Positions 1 to 9,573 are shown, counted from the stretch's first letter. The stretch is 64,000 bases of DNA from Promethearchaeota archaeon (GCA_019058445.1 JAHPZA010000006.1:310001-374000); one strand, 5' to 3'. The notes: generated by a model not told the origin, from the sequence alone. Numbers and translations: made by a program.

Positions 1-63
1 AGGCTTAAAAATGTAAAGGAACGGTTAGAAGTACTTCACGCTGAGAAAAAATCAAAATTATAA
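1..63 (+). CDS. 3' end of a gene cut by the window edge
   Basis: Frame 1 is open from the first base to a TAA at 61-63 and reads as a charged, helical C-terminal tail of 20 residues rich in Lys and Glu (ends KKSKL). The composition looks coding, but nothing identifies the product. It lies on the same strand as the prenyltransferase that follows after about 120 AT-rich bases. It could also be chance, since only 20 codons are visible. Confidence 0.4.
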   Translation, partial: RLKNVKERLEVLHAEKKSKL

Positions 64-185
64 TTGTTCTCTTTTTTTTATTTTTTTCCTTAATTTCTTT
101 CGTTTTCAATATTATTTATTATCCTTTTTTGGAATCCCTTCAAATCGAAATAATTAAAAAATAATGAAGGTTCATAATATTACTG

Positions 186-1088
186 ATGTCAACTAAAAAC
201 ATTTCTGAAAAGAGAGGTTTGATTTCAGCCAGCATTAATATTATAAGACCCATCAATTGCATAATGGGCTCTCTCACTATTATTATTGGACTGCTTAATA
301 CGAGAACAGGGGTACCATTTAATATTTTACTTTTAAACATTTTTCTGGGAGTGTTAACCTATTTTTTTGTAGCAGCAAGTGGGATGATAATTAATGATAT
401 ATATGATCTAGAAATTGATAAAATAAATAGACCTAATCGCCCTCTCCCCCGAGGTGAGTTAAGTTTATCTCAGGCTAAAATCTTATTTATTCTGACATTT
501 GGAATCGGTATTTTATTATCAATATTTCATTGGCTATTATTTGCCCTAAGTGGTTTAAATGTAATATTAGTTATCTTTTTTGGCTTAATTGGATGGTTAT
601 ATGCCGCATGGGGAAAAAAATCAGGTTTTTATGGAAATTTGATGGTAGCCGTATCATTTTCTATCGGGCTTATTTATGGAGCTGTGTTAAATAGCATTAT
701 AATTCCAGTATACATTTATTATTTCTTTCTTACGTCATTTTTTCTCTTACTTTCCAGAGAAATTGTTAAAGGTTGCGAAGATATCGAGGGAGATAAGGAA
801 GAAGGAGTAAGAACATTAGCAATTAAACTTGGAATTAAGAGAGCTACTATTTTTTCTATAGTTTTTGAAATCATGGCAATAATATTCTTTATACTACCCT
901 TATTCACGGATATTATAAATCCTATGCTATTTTTGATTTCGATGATTTTCGGGTTGGCTGATGTAGCTGCAGCAGTATTTTTATCGTTACGTAAAAACTT
1001 AGAGAAAAAGGATTTTAAGAAAATTAGTCTCTTATTAAAAGTTGGAGCGTTGCTTGGCTTGGTTGCATTTATATTTGCGAGTATATAG
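186..1088 (+). CDS. UbiA-family prenyltransferase, probable digeranylgeranylglyceryl phosphate synthase
   Basis: Integral membrane prenyltransferase of 300 residues, the usual size for the archaeal family. The first Asp-rich motif is at about 70-78 (NDIYDLEID, the NDxxDxxxD pattern) and the second at about 199-203 (DIEGD), followed by GVRTL. These bind Mg2+ and the prenyl diphosphate. Eight or nine hydrophobic helices fill the rest. In archaea this family adds the second geranylgeranyl chain to geranylgeranylglyceryl phosphate, building the ether lipid core. Other UbiA members use quinone or heme precursors and the sequence alone does not fully separate them. ATG start at 186. The gene is followed by an unrelated membrane protein on the same strand. 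Confidence 0.85.
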   Translation: MSTKNISEKRGLISASINIIRPINCIMGSLTIIIGLLNTRTGVPFNILLLNIFLGVLTYFFVAASGMIINDIYDLEIDKINRPNRPLPRGELSLSQAKILFILTFGIGILLSIFHWLLFALSGLNVILVIFFGLIGWLYAAWGKKSGFYGNLMVAVSFSIGLIYGAVLNSIIIPVYIYYFFLTSFFLLLSREIVKGCEDIEGDKEEGVRTLAIKLGIKRATIFSIVFEIMAIIFFILPLFTDIINPMLFLISMIFGLADVAAAVFLSLRKNLEKKDFKKISLLLKVGALLGLVAFIFASI

Positions 1089-1221
1089 CAATGCATACCC
1101 CATTGATAAATAAAACAAGCCAGATCTTCCTTAATTTACATTATTGTGGATAATGTTATTAAATTTAGAAAAGAAATTATACTTATTAATAAAATTTAAA
1201 TTTATAAATTTGGTGCGATCT

Positions 1222-2109
1222 ATGGAGCAAAAAAAAAGGCTAAATACTGTTATGATAGTGTTTATTATTTTATATATTATATTAGGTATTTTCGCATTAG
1301 TTCGAATTTTAGGAATGGAAAGAATTCCTGGTGTAGTACCTATTTCGGGGCTTCCTGAAGTTTACCATATGATAGTATTTTTCTTAATATTACCACTAAT
1401 CCTTTCTATCGCTGCAGTTTTAATATTTCCTAGATATATCCCTTCACTCCTCTTAAAAAGTAAAAAACTTGTTTATAAAGGCTATAAAGATGCATATATC
1501 GATATTGATTTTGATCCATTCAATGCAAAAAAGTTTTTTATACGTGCTGTATATGTGTTTCTCTTAGCATTGGGTCTTCTTGCCATAATCATACCTCTAA
1601 TGTCGGAGGAAGTGGCAAGGGCTTTTATTAATACAGGGGCCGTTGAGACATATATCAATGAAGGACTAGATCTTAGATTCGTCGGTATTGTTTTATTTGG
1701 AATAACTTTTGTAATTGTATTTCCGATTGTAATAGGATTATGGTCAGTTGGTTGGTCTCTTCAAGATGCTGGACTGGTTCACTATACTGGCTTGGAAGGT
1801 CAAAAAGAAAGGTGGGATAAGTTATTTGAGATAGAGCCTATTCACTCGAAATATAATAATTATCTTAAGGGTTATGCGGGAATTTCTTCTATTGTTTTTT
1901 TAATCTCACTTGTGGTGTATATTTCTGGATTTGAGGGAAGAACTGAAGATGCTATTATAGTAATTTTAACTCCAGCAATGTTAATAATTATGATGGTTCC
2001 ATCCTATATTGTATATGGGCTTTCTCAGCAAAAGTTTGAATATTTAAGAAAGGGACTTCCTAAAGCTAAAAAAATTGCTGAAGCAGAATTAATTGTAAAA
2101 CAAAATTAA
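1222..2109 (+). CDS. Six-helix membrane protein of unknown function
   Basis: About 295 residues with six predicted transmembrane segments: one close to the N-terminus, a second 40 residues later, a pair in the middle, and a pair close to the C-terminus. The open frame extends upstream to a TTG at 1144, but the ATG at 1222 is preferred because GGTG lies just before it and the upstream 26 codons are Lys/Leu-rich and poorly protein-like. I recognise no family motif. The stop overlaps the convergent methyltransferase stop by four bases, so the two transcripts meet tail to tail. Confidence 0.65.
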   Translation: MEQKKRLNTVMIVFIILYIILGIFALVRILGMERIPGVVPISGLPEVYHMIVFFLILPLILSIAAVLIFPRYIPSLLLKSKKLVYKGYKDAYIDIDFDPFNAKKFFIRAVYVFLLALGLLAIIIPLMSEEVARAFINTGAVETYINEGLDLRFVGIVLFGITFVIVFPIVIGLWSVGWSLQDAGLVHYTGLEGQKERWDKLFEIEPIHSKYNNYLKGYAGISSIVFLISLVVYISGFEGRTEDAIIVILTPAMLIIMMVPSYIVYGLSQQKFEYLRKGLPKAKKIAEAELIVKQN

Positions 2110-3560
2110 CCATTTTTCCTTTTTTTTCCTATTTCTAAAATTTTATGAAAATCCTTTTTTTCTATAGCTTTTATAAGTTGTTTTTTGATTGCTCTCTCCA
2201 TATTCATAATGGGAAATGTCTCAATGAGACTTCGTACTTGAGTTAATCCTAAATATTTTCTAGTATATTCTGCTTTTGAATATTTATACGTGGTTAAAAA
2301 CTCGCTATCTAACTCATTTCTAAAGTACTCTAAAACAAAATTAAAATAATTTTTTAATAAGATTTGATCTTCAATGGAGATTTGAGGTTCTAAAAATATT
2401 TGTATAGGATGCGTGCGGTAAGTATTAGATGAAACGTAAATCCCTACTATATTGAAATCATCAGAGATAATACCTAACCCAACTCTTCCTTCGGCTGAAC
2501 CTTTATCTACGGTTTGAACATAGAGTATATTTGACTCAATTTTCTGCTTCAGATTATCATTTACGTATAATACTTTCTTTTTGTATTCATTATTCACATA
2601 TTCATTTGAATCTATTACTGATATCTGATTCTTACCTTTATTTTTGATTACTTCATCATTTAATAGATAATATTTTACCGATAAGGGATTTTTTGATTTA
2701 TTCGTCTCAAGAAATTCCAAGAACTCAGAACCGGCTCGATACTTATATTTTGGTTTTAAAACGTAGTGCTTATTTATAATATCTCTTTTATTCTTTATTT
2801 TTAACCCCTTAAACTTAAGAGTCTCATGTTTGGGCATACATTTTCTTTTAAAAAACCCTATACAAATGTTTGTTCCTGTAAACTCAAACATTTTGGTCTC
2901 AAATATTAGCATTTTAAGAATTTTATAACACTTTAAGAAGTCTAAACGAAATTTATTTGAAACTGAGGCTCCGAATAAAAAATTGGAGGGAATAATATAT
3001 ATTAAGTTCTTGAGATCATTTCTTAAATCATTCATCATGGCAATTTGGTATAAATCTTGATACCCATCATTTTGAGCTTCGAAATATCTTAAATACTTTT
3101 GAGTCTCTTCATGTTTGCGAATATATCCTAAATATAGATATGGAGGGTTAGTTATGTGGTATATCGGAAAAGCCTTGTTCAATAAGATTTTTGGAAAGTT
3201 ATCTAAATTATCCCTATAATTAATATTGTTTTGAGCGATTTTAGAGGGTATACCATAGTTTTTAGCATTAATTACACACTTCTGAACCATTTCTGGTTGT
3301 ACATCGAATAAATAAATACGATCTTTAAAAAAATCTATTCTTTTTTCGTTTGGTATGAATTCGAGAATAGGGAGTATTAGATTTCCTTCCCCCGCATAAA
3401 GATCAACCCAAAGAAACTCATATAATTTATCTTTAATCTCGGGAAATATATATTTCTGAAATACATCAATTGAAGTAATGTGAGCTCCAAATGTACGTCT
3501 AAAACTTCTTTTTTCAGGATCGCTTATAGTATTTACCTCTTTCCAATTCTGCGTTCTCAA
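2106..3560 (-). CDS. N6-adenine DNA methyltransferase-like protein (Eco57I/type IIG-like core)
   Basis: The protein carries the S-adenosylmethionine motif (DLYAGEG, about residues 53-59 of this start) and the catalytic NPPY motif of N6-adenine methyltransferases (about 138-141). A C-terminal region of about 300 residues may serve target recognition. The conserved N-terminal stretch begins just after a TTG at 3560 (RTQNW, then SDPEKRS). An upstream ATG at 3731 would overlap the previous gene by 74 bases and add low-complexity residues, so TTG is preferred. There is no ATG between them and the true start is uncertain. No nuclease motif or separate restriction gene is seen beside it, so it may be a solitary methylase. 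Confidence 0.65.
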   Translation of the reverse strand: MRTQNWKEVNTISDPEKRSFRRTFGAHITSIDVFQKYIFPEIKDKLYEFLWVDLYAGEGNLILPILEFIPNEKRIDFFKDRIYLFDVQPEMVQKCVINAKNYGIPSKIAQNNINYRDNLDNFPKILLNKAFPIYHITNPPYLYLGYIRKHEETQKYLRYFEAQNDGYQDLYQIAMMNDLRNDLKNLIYIIPSNFLFGASVSNKFRLDFLKCYKILKMLIFETKMFEFTGTNICIGFFKRKCMPKHETLKFKGLKIKNKRDIINKHYVLKPKYKYRAGSEFLEFLETNKSKNPLSVKYYLLNDEVIKNKGKNQISVIDSNEYVNNEYKKKVLYVNDNLKQKIESNILYVQTVDKGSAEGRVGLGIISDDFNIVGIYVSSNTYRTHPIQIFLEPQISIEDQILLKNYFNFVLEYFRNELDSEFLTTYKYSKAEYTRKYLGLTQVRSLIETFPIMNMERAIKKQLIKAIEKKDFHKILEIGKKRKNG

Positions 3561-3657
3561 AAAATGAAATAATTTCTTACTTGAATTATAATAGATTTTA
3601 ATAATTAAGAATTCATATATTAAAGAGCTAATTTTCGGAAAAAAGAAGGAATTATAA

Positions 3658-4596
3658 TTATCGTTTACGGAGATATGATATTCTTTTAAGCTTTTCTGGA
3701 ATCTCTGCGAAGAAATTTTTATCAAGGGCATTAATTAGTGATCGATATTCCTCTAAATTCAAACCTTCAAATGGAAAAGCATAATCTCCAACTTCAATCG
3801 GTTCAGCATTAAACCAAACATCGTATCCATCATCAAATTCTTCAATCTCAAAAGATCTAAGCTCTTTTTGATCGAGCATAACAATCTCTCCATTTCTTTC
3901 TATTTTAATCGCATACTTTGGAATATCCACAAAATCAAAATAGTTATTAAAGATGGAATGAGAAATAACCTTCTTATTGGTGATGGTATATGAGTTTTTA
4001 TATTCTTTTATCTCCAATTCGCTAGCTTCTAGGTTTTTCTTTAATCTCTTTTTATATTTCTTATTTTTGAGTAATAATTTTAGCCAATTTTCCTTGAGAG
4101 AGAATAATGAACTTTTGCTCCAAATTATTTGTTCATCCACATCCAGTAAAGCTTTAATTTCTTCCAGTTTTGAATTAGAGTCTATTTTGGTTGTTAATAT
4201 CTTCGTTATCCTTGTCTCCTCTTTTTCAATATTTCTAAGGTATCGTTTATCTTCTAATTCCTCTTTGACGGTCATCGAGGAAAGTCCGAAAACATTCAGA
4301 AATTCTTCTAATTCTTCACCTTGATCTATGGTCACTGTTTTACAGCGTTTAAATCCCGCTTTCATTATATTTCCTTGAATTTCTGTGGCAATCCTAGCAC
4401 CTAAAAATCGTTTTCTTACTGGAGATCGTGCCCCTTTCCAAAAATAAATTCTATTAATGTCTTGGGCTATAATAATATAAGCATTTTCAGCATGTAAAAA
4501 ATCCCCTAAATCTTCTCTTTTTATCTCTAATTCTGTACAATCACCAGTTTCTTTAACATCAAAAACCATAAAGTCTTTGAATTCAATATCCTTCAT
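3658..4596 (-). CDS. Gelsolin-like domain protein with a C-terminal PH-like region
   Basis: About 312 residues. Residues 30-110 follow the gelsolin/ADF-H-like repeat pattern: YIIIAQ, then IYFWKG, then SPVRKR and a helix, then VTIDQGEELEEFLNVFG, which matches the family's acidic-Gly-Glu-x-x-x-Phe ending. A Lys/Glu-rich linker follows. The last 120 residues (YTITNKKVI, then alternating strands) resemble bacterial PH-type domains. Gelsolin-domain proteins of Asgard archaea are known to act on actin. The single repeat here is assigned by pattern only. The start is taken as ATG 4596, with TTG 4605 also in frame. The methyltransferase gene follows on the same strand after about 97 bases. Confidence 0.55.
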   Translation of the reverse strand: MKDIEFKDFMVFDVKETGDCTELEIKREDLGDFLHAENAYIIIAQDINRIYFWKGARSPVRKRFLGARIATEIQGNIMKAGFKRCKTVTIDQGEELEEFLNVFGLSSMTVKEELEDKRYLRNIEKEETRITKILTTKIDSNSKLEEIKALLDVDEQIIWSKSSLFSLKENWLKLLLKNKKYKKRLKKNLEASELEIKEYKNSYTITNKKVISHSIFNNYFDFVDIPKYAIKIERNGEIVMLDQKELRSFEIEEFDDGYDVWFNAEPIEVGDYAFPFEGLNLEEYRSLINALDKNFFAEIPEKLKRISYLRKR

Positions 4597-4749
4597 TTTA
4601 ATCAATATCAGAGGTTTATGAATCCTCTAAATGAAAATAAATTAAATACATAAAAATGTTTTTAAATCGAAAGGTTAAGGTTGTAAACAATAAAATTCTT
4701 ATGAATAAAGGCATTACTTTCTTTAATAGGCTTACTTCAGACAGTTACA

Positions 4750-5574
4750 ATGAAATTAAATAAAACTTTGGAACAAAAATTACAACATCTCATTTCTGTT
4801 TTAAGAAATAAAAAAGTGGTTGTTGCCTTTTCGGGTGGCGTAGATAGCTCTTTGCTTGCCTTTCTTTCTAATAAATATGGAAAGGAGGCACTTCTTGTGA
4901 CTGAGCGTTCAATCCTTTATTTAGATGAAGATATTGAGGAAGCAGCTCATTTTGCTAAGAAATACCAGATCCCCCATATTTTTATTGATCTGGACCCTTT
5001 AGATGATGATAATTTTACGGAAAATCCTGCTAACCGCTGCTATATATGTAAAAAAGGATTATATTCTGAAATTATAAAGATTAAGGAAGAAAAAAATTTC
5101 GATCTAATTTTAGATGGCTCCAATTTAGACGATCTAACAGACTATCGTCCAGGTATGCAGGCTTTAAAAGAATTAAATATTTTAACTCCTTATATTGAAT
5201 TCAAAATTAATAAGGAAGAGATAAGGGAATTATCTAAATATTTTGAATTAAGCGTTCACTCTAAGCCTTCAATGGCCTGTTTTGCTTCACGAATTCCCTA
5301 TAATCAAGCGATTAATGAAAAAAAATTAATAATGATAAGAGAAGCTGAGAGATTTTTAAGAAATAGTTTTAATTTGAACCAATTAAGAGTAAGAATTCAC
5401 AATAATAATTTAGCACGAATCGAACTCGAAAAAGAAGATTTCTCTAAAGTATTGAAGAAAAGGAATTTAAACCTTATTACTAACAAATTTAAGGATCTCG
5501 GTTTCACTTATATAACTATAGACATCGAGGGTTTTCGTAGTGGCTCAATGAATTTACCAATTACTAAAAAATAG
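4750..5574 (+). CDS. larE: LarE-like ATP-dependent sacrificial sulfur transferase
   Basis: 274 residues with an N-type ATP pyrophosphatase P-loop near the N-terminus (SGGVDSS). The NRCYICK motif has Cys97 and Cys100. The DGSNLDDLTDYRPG motif is typical of LarE, and Cys177 lies in the segment SMACFASRIPY. In LarE that cysteine donates sulfur (or helps hold a cluster) while thiocarboxylates are formed on the pincer nickel cofactor of lactate racemase. No LarA, LarB or LarC gene is in view, so the acceptor is unknown, and archaeal homologues may serve other sulfur transfers. ATG start. The gene stands alone, divergent from the gelsolin-like gene. Confidence 0.8.
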   Translation: MKLNKTLEQKLQHLISVLRNKKVVVAFSGGVDSSLLAFLSNKYGKEALLVTERSILYLDEDIEEAAHFAKKYQIPHIFIDLDPLDDDNFTENPANRCYICKKGLYSEIIKIKEEKNFDLILDGSNLDDLTDYRPGMQALKELNILTPYIEFKINKEEIRELSKYFELSVHSKPSMACFASRIPYNQAINEKKLIMIREAERFLRNSFNLNQLRVRIHNNNLARIELEKEDFSKVLKKRNLNLITNKFKDLGFTYITIDIEGFRSGSMNLPITKK

Positions 5575-5685
5575 GAGCTATTAAAATAGTAACTTAATTC
5601 AGTTCTAATGTAGAACCACTCAATCAAAAGAATTATTAATTATAAATGCAAATATTAATTATAAATAATAACTGAGGGTTATTTT

Positions 5686-6408
5686 TTGGCAGTTCCATTT
5701 TGGCGGTTTATTCTTGTTTACGTGATATATGCTTTCATCTGTGCCATTTTGATATTTATAAGCTACAATATATTAAAAAGGGATATTAGAGATCGATTAA
5801 ATCAATTTCTAGCCTCTTTTTTCTTATTCATAGTTTTTTCCTTAATCAATAATTTTATTTACGCTTCGATTTCCAATCCATCTTTACAACATGTTGCCAC
5901 ATTTTTACATATACTATCTGTTTATTTTATAACAGTAGCCGGAGGATTTTTGCTTTTATTTATTATTTTACTTTATAATCCTGAAGGTAAATTTTCTTCC
6001 TCCACATATCAAATCTTATTTCTCATTATTTATAGTATTATTGGCATTGGATCCTTTTTTATCCCTAATGGCGCAAAAGTTTCTATCTCACAGGATGGAA
6101 CTCAATTATATCCCGTGTGGAATTTATTCTTTTTTCTTTACTTTTTAGCTATTATGATTCCCAACATTATTGTATCTTTAATATATTCTATTAAAATTTA
6201 TAAAAAATTCCAAATCGAAGCATTAGCTAAAAGGATGAAATTCTTCCTTATAGGACTTTGTTGTGTTTATTATATGGGCCTCGGTGTTGGATTAACTAAT
6301 TATTTAAATATAGATTTAGTGAGAAATATCTTCACACTTACTCAAGCAATTCCGATAATTGGTGTATTATTAATATATTATAGCGTAGGGACTAGTTTAA
6401 GGAAGTAG
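5686..6408 (+). CDS. Seven-helix membrane protein, first of a tandem paralogue pair
   Basis: 240 residues, almost all in about seven hydrophobic segments, with short loops of the kind seen in 7TM sensor modules. It begins at a TTG with GAGGG seven bases upstream, which matches the position of the ATG of its paralogue. Shared landmarks with the next gene include WRF near the N-terminus, the loop DGTQLY with VWN, and a KIYK motif before the sixth helix. There is no attached kinase, HAMP or cyclase domain. The function is unknown; a ligand-sensing role is a guess. Confidence 0.7.
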   Translation: MAVPFWRFILVYVIYAFICAILIFISYNILKRDIRDRLNQFLASFFLFIVFSLINNFIYASISNPSLQHVATFLHILSVYFITVAGGFLLLFIILLYNPEGKFSSSTYQILFLIIYSIIGIGSFFIPNGAKVSISQDGTQLYPVWNLFFFLYFLAIMIPNIIVSLIYSIKIYKKFQIEALAKRMKFFLIGLCCVYYMGLGVGLTNYLNIDLVRNIFTLTQAIPIIGVLLIYYSVGTSLRK

Positions 6409-6509
6409 GATAAATAAATTAGCAGTAATAACATATGAATTTGCTTGAGTAAAAAGATTTAATAATTATTACATAATTTATTTAAATATTACTTAGAGAG
6501 GGTGTGTAA

Positions 6510-7259
6510 ATGGCAATAGACCCATGGCGATTCTATTTAATTTATATAATATTTGGATTTGTTTGCATATTCTTTTGTTTTATCAGTTATAAGGTTCTTA
6601 AACGAGATCCTAAAGATAAAATAAATCAATATTTTTCATTGTTTTTTATAACTGGATCAATTGGATTAAGTATTAATCTATTATATTCCAGCTTTTCAGA
6701 TCCCTCACTACAGCTTCTTGCTTCCTTTTTAAATATATTAACATGGTATTTTCTCTGTCTTAGTACTGGATTTTTATTATTATCCATCTTCTTATTGTAT
6801 CAACCTCAAAAAATAGTCAAAACCTTAAATCAGATAATTTTCATTTTAGCTTATAATGGAATCTTAAGCGTTTTATTTTTAATACCAGCTGGTGTAGAAG
6901 TGAAGATACTCCCAGATGGAACCCAGTTATACGCTGTATGGAATTTTTCATTTTTTATTTATATTCTGATAATTTTGTTAATTTCTTTTTCAATTAATTT
7001 TAGGTATTCCATTAAAATCTATAAACATTTAACAATTGAAGATTTGGCAAGAAAAATGAAATCTTTTATAATAGGAATGTCTATTTTTTATTACATTGCA
7101 ATAGGGGCATGCTTTACAAATTATCTCAATTTTCTAATATTGAGACAAATATATGCTATGTCATCCACTGTTATAATAATTGGGGTACTTCTAATTTATT
7201 ATGGAATGGGAACTGGAATTAAACGATCCTATAATTATCTTTCAAAAGAGTCCTACTAA
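6510..7259 (+). CDS. Seven-helix membrane protein, second of a tandem paralogue pair
   Basis: 249 residues. It is clearly homologous along its full length to the preceding gene: the same helix spacing, the DGTQLY loop, VWN, the IKIYK segment, and a C-terminal GVLLIYY. An ATG start follows GAGAGGGTG. The C-terminal tail is about ten residues longer than in the first copy and is hydrophilic. The pair probably arose by tandem duplication and has diverged substantially. A more distant 7TM protein of similar build lies at 36666-37466. Confidence 0.7.
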   Translation: MAIDPWRFYLIYIIFGFVCIFFCFISYKVLKRDPKDKINQYFSLFFITGSIGLSINLLYSSFSDPSLQLLASFLNILTWYFLCLSTGFLLLSIFLLYQPQKIVKTLNQIIFILAYNGILSVLFLIPAGVEVKILPDGTQLYAVWNFSFFIYILIILLISFSINFRYSIKIYKHLTIEDLARKMKSFIIGMSIFYYIAIGACFTNYLNFLILRQIYAMSSTVIIIGVLLIYYGMGTGIKRSYNYLSKESY

Positions 7260-7299
7260 AAATATTTCATACAAAATATCTTCCATAAATGCTAAATCC

Positions 7300-8700
7300 T
7301 TAATCCATCGGATTTTTTACATAGTCAATAATCTTTTTTCTTTTCCTCAGTGCCTCTAATGCTGATTGCTCAATATTCTTCTCCATTTCACTGATATATT
7401 CGGGAGAATCTTCGCCTATTGTTTGTTTGATTTTTGTATAAGCTGATTCTCTAAATCGTGGAAGTATATCTTTTTTTTCTTTATCTTTAAAAATCATTGA
7501 AATTTGTTTTGAATCATCTACAAATCCAATCTCACTGCCTTTAACATTGATCTTTTGAAGATCAGTTATTATTTTTTCAGTAATATCCTCTGAACAATAA
7601 ATTAAAAGTGCATCCAGAGAAACACCTAAATAATCAACACCTACTTTCTCTAATAAATTTAAAACATTTGGATTCACTAATTCTCGAATATTTTCTTCGT
7701 AAATAACTACCCCACAGCCCGCTTCATAATTGATCTCATATAAATCTCCTCTTAAGCCCCCATTTGTAACATCACACATAGCTCTTATCTCGTCAATATA
7801 ATTACTGCTTAAGATTACTTCACATGCTTCTAAAAATTTAATATTTAACGTTTCTCTTACCACTTCATGGTTCCCCGAGTAAATTGCAGTAGTTGCGATT
7901 GTTCCTCCTCCAGCACCCTCAGTCATCAGAATTTTATCTCCTACTTTAATATTTTTTCTGGCTAATAATCGCTCACTTGCAAGACCAACAGCACTAATCC
8001 CGCCTACAAATCGATTTCCAATCACCATGTCTCCTCCGATTCTTAAAGTCGATCCTGCTGTTATTGGTACATTGGTTAGTTCTGAAATTGCTGAAACACC
8101 GGCCATAAAATCAAATAATTTTCCTACATCAGCATCATCACCTAAATGAGCATCAACCATAATTGAAATAGGCTTCGATCCCTTAACATATAAATCTCTA
8201 AGCGCGGCTCTTGTAACATGAAATCCACAAATGAAAGGAAAATCACTCAGGCGTGAGTGTATCCCTTCCATTTTTGATACAATGATCAGATTTTCTTTAT
8301 CGAAATTCTGATTTTTAAAGGGGGTAACGTCGAGAAGTTGGATCGCTCCTGCGTCATCTAAAGATTTAGGAGATAAATACGCCTTTTTTTCTGTCTCTGA
8401 TAGCTCGGCTATAAGTTTATGGACAAAAAAATCTCCTGCACCTCGACATCCGACACCTTGTTTCCCAACCGTGACATTTGCTCTGTTAAAATCTAAAAGA
8501 CCCTTTACAAACGAATCGGTAACTCTCTTAATATCACTTTTTATGCACTCGTCTAATATCGCTCGAGCATAAGTTCTCGCTGTATTCTCATCAATATTAT
8601 CTTTAAAATCAAGATACTCTTGGATTAATCTTTTTACAATCTTTTCTTTAGAATACCCCTTTTTAATCAATCTCCTTGTTAAACCTTCTAAATCACTCAA
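7300..8700 (-). CDS. AIR synthase-related protein (PurM/HypE/SelD superfamily)
   Basis: 466 residues. An N-terminal helical extension of about 65 residues precedes a PurM-like ATP-binding core: a Gly-rich segment GVGCRGAGD, DDAGAI in the dimerising domain, MVDAHLGDD, then GDKILMTEGAGGG and DVTNGGLRGD in the C-terminal domain. The superfamily phosphorylates or activates carboxyl, amide or selenide groups with ATP. This archaeal branch has no firmly known substrate. The start is a TTG after GAGTG. It is convergent with the 7TM pair and has no same-strand partner nearby. Confidence 0.75.
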   Translation of the reverse strand: MSDLEGLTRRLIKKGYSKEKIVKRLIQEYLDFKDNIDENTARTYARAILDECIKSDIKRVTDSFVKGLLDFNRANVTVGKQGVGCRGAGDFFVHKLIAELSETEKKAYLSPKSLDDAGAIQLLDVTPFKNQNFDKENLIIVSKMEGIHSRLSDFPFICGFHVTRAALRDLYVKGSKPISIMVDAHLGDDADVGKLFDFMAGVSAISELTNVPITAGSTLRIGGDMVIGNRFVGGISAVGLASERLLARKNIKVGDKILMTEGAGGGTIATTAIYSGNHEVVRETLNIKFLEACEVILSSNYIDEIRAMCDVTNGGLRGDLYEINYEAGCGVVIYEENIRELVNPNVLNLLEKVGVDYLGVSLDALLIYCSEDITEKIITDLQKINVKGSEIGFVDDSKQISMIFKDKEKKDILPRFRESAYTKIKQTIGEDSPEYISEMEKNIEQSALEALRKRKKIIDYVKNPMD

Positions 8701-8931
8701 AATAGCAACACTCTATTTACTCTTTAGTTCTAAAATTTCCACAAAATCTAAGTTATTAATAGTTATAGCTTTAATTAAAAGAAAAATTCTTTGATTACAC
8801 TCTAAAAAATGAAAAGAGTTAAATAAAATAGGTTTTATTTCCCTCTCTAAACTTCCAATTTTTCTTAAATTATAGCTTATTTTAAGTTGTCTCTTAATTT
8901 ATGGTTAATATCTGAGCTTAAAATCCTACAT

Positions 8932-9291
8932 TTATAGCACAGCTTTTTCGATATTATCAAACAGTCTCTCGAGACTAAAGGGCTTATCTTTAAAGCTCAC
9001 TGCGCCATTTGAAAGAGCTTCTTCTTTAACAGTGTTATCAGCACTCATGAAAATAATTTTTGTTTCATTATCAAGCTCTAAAATTTCTTTCGCTGCTTCA
9101 ATTCCACTCTTTAATGGCATGCGATGGTCCATTAACACGACATCAGGTTTTTCAGAAAAATTCTTGAACATGTTAACTGCATCTAATCCATTTTCGGCGG
9201 ATGCTATGACTTTATAACCATTTAAATTCAAGGCTTTTTGATATAAGAAACTTAAAGAACGATCATCCTCTACAATAAAAACGCTTATAAT
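8932..9291 (-). CDS. CheY-like single-domain response regulator, apparent ATT start
   Basis: Stand-alone receiver domain of about 119 residues. The acidic pair (VEDD) is near the N-terminus, the phosphoacceptor Asp lies in VVLMDHRMP, the Thr/Ser is in FMSAD, and the conserved Lys is in FKDKPF. The usual start choice (TTG at 9231) would cut off the acidic pair, yet the frame upstream encodes IISVFIVEDDRSLS with no ATG, GTG or TTG back to a TAA. An ATT at 9291 sits seven bases after GGGGTG, which makes it the best start. Removing one G from the GGGGG run would instead open an ATG. No kinase gene is adjacent. Confidence 0.75.
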   Translation of the reverse strand: MISVFIVEDDRSLSFLYQKALNLNGYKVIASAENGLDAVNMFKNFSEKPDVVLMDHRMPLKSGIEAAKEILELDNETKIIFMSADNTVKEEALSNGAVSFKDKPFSLERLFDNIEKAVL

Positions 9292-9441
9292 GTTCTCACA
9301 CCCCCATAACTGATTTACATTTTATAGATAATATAGATCTAGCCTCAAGATTTATATTCTTTCAATTGAAGTTTTTCAAAAGAGTTATAATATAACTCAT
9401 CTCTGATATTAAAATATTAAAAAACTTTCTTATTTAATAAT

Positions 9442-9573
9442 TTGCACGGATCTATCATTTTTTCTACAAAAGTGGACAAGTTAGATTTTAATGGAGTACT
9501 TAAACAAGAATTTGTTGAAAGCAATCCAAGTATTAAATATCAATCTAAAATGGATGATTATTTAGAAAATTGA
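9442..9573 (+). CDS. Possible small ORF or gene fragment
   Basis: A TTG-initiated frame of 43 residues ending in TGA at 9571-9573, with a protein-like hydrophilic C-terminal half (KLDFNGVLKQEF, then SKMDDYLEN). No Shine-Dalgarno sequence or homology is recognised. It could be the eroded tail of a lost gene in the 440-base gap between the CheY gene and the zinc transporter. The rest of that gap (9292-9441 and 9574-9733) holds only AT-rich sequence. Confidence 0.2.
   Translation: MHGSIIFSTKVDKLDFNGVLKQEFVESNPSIKYQSKMDDYLEN

Noticed and set aside
3561..3731. Extra N-terminal 57 residues of the methyltransferase from an ATG at 3731
   Set aside because: They overlap the previous gene, are Phe/Tyr/Ile-rich, and precede the first conserved segment.
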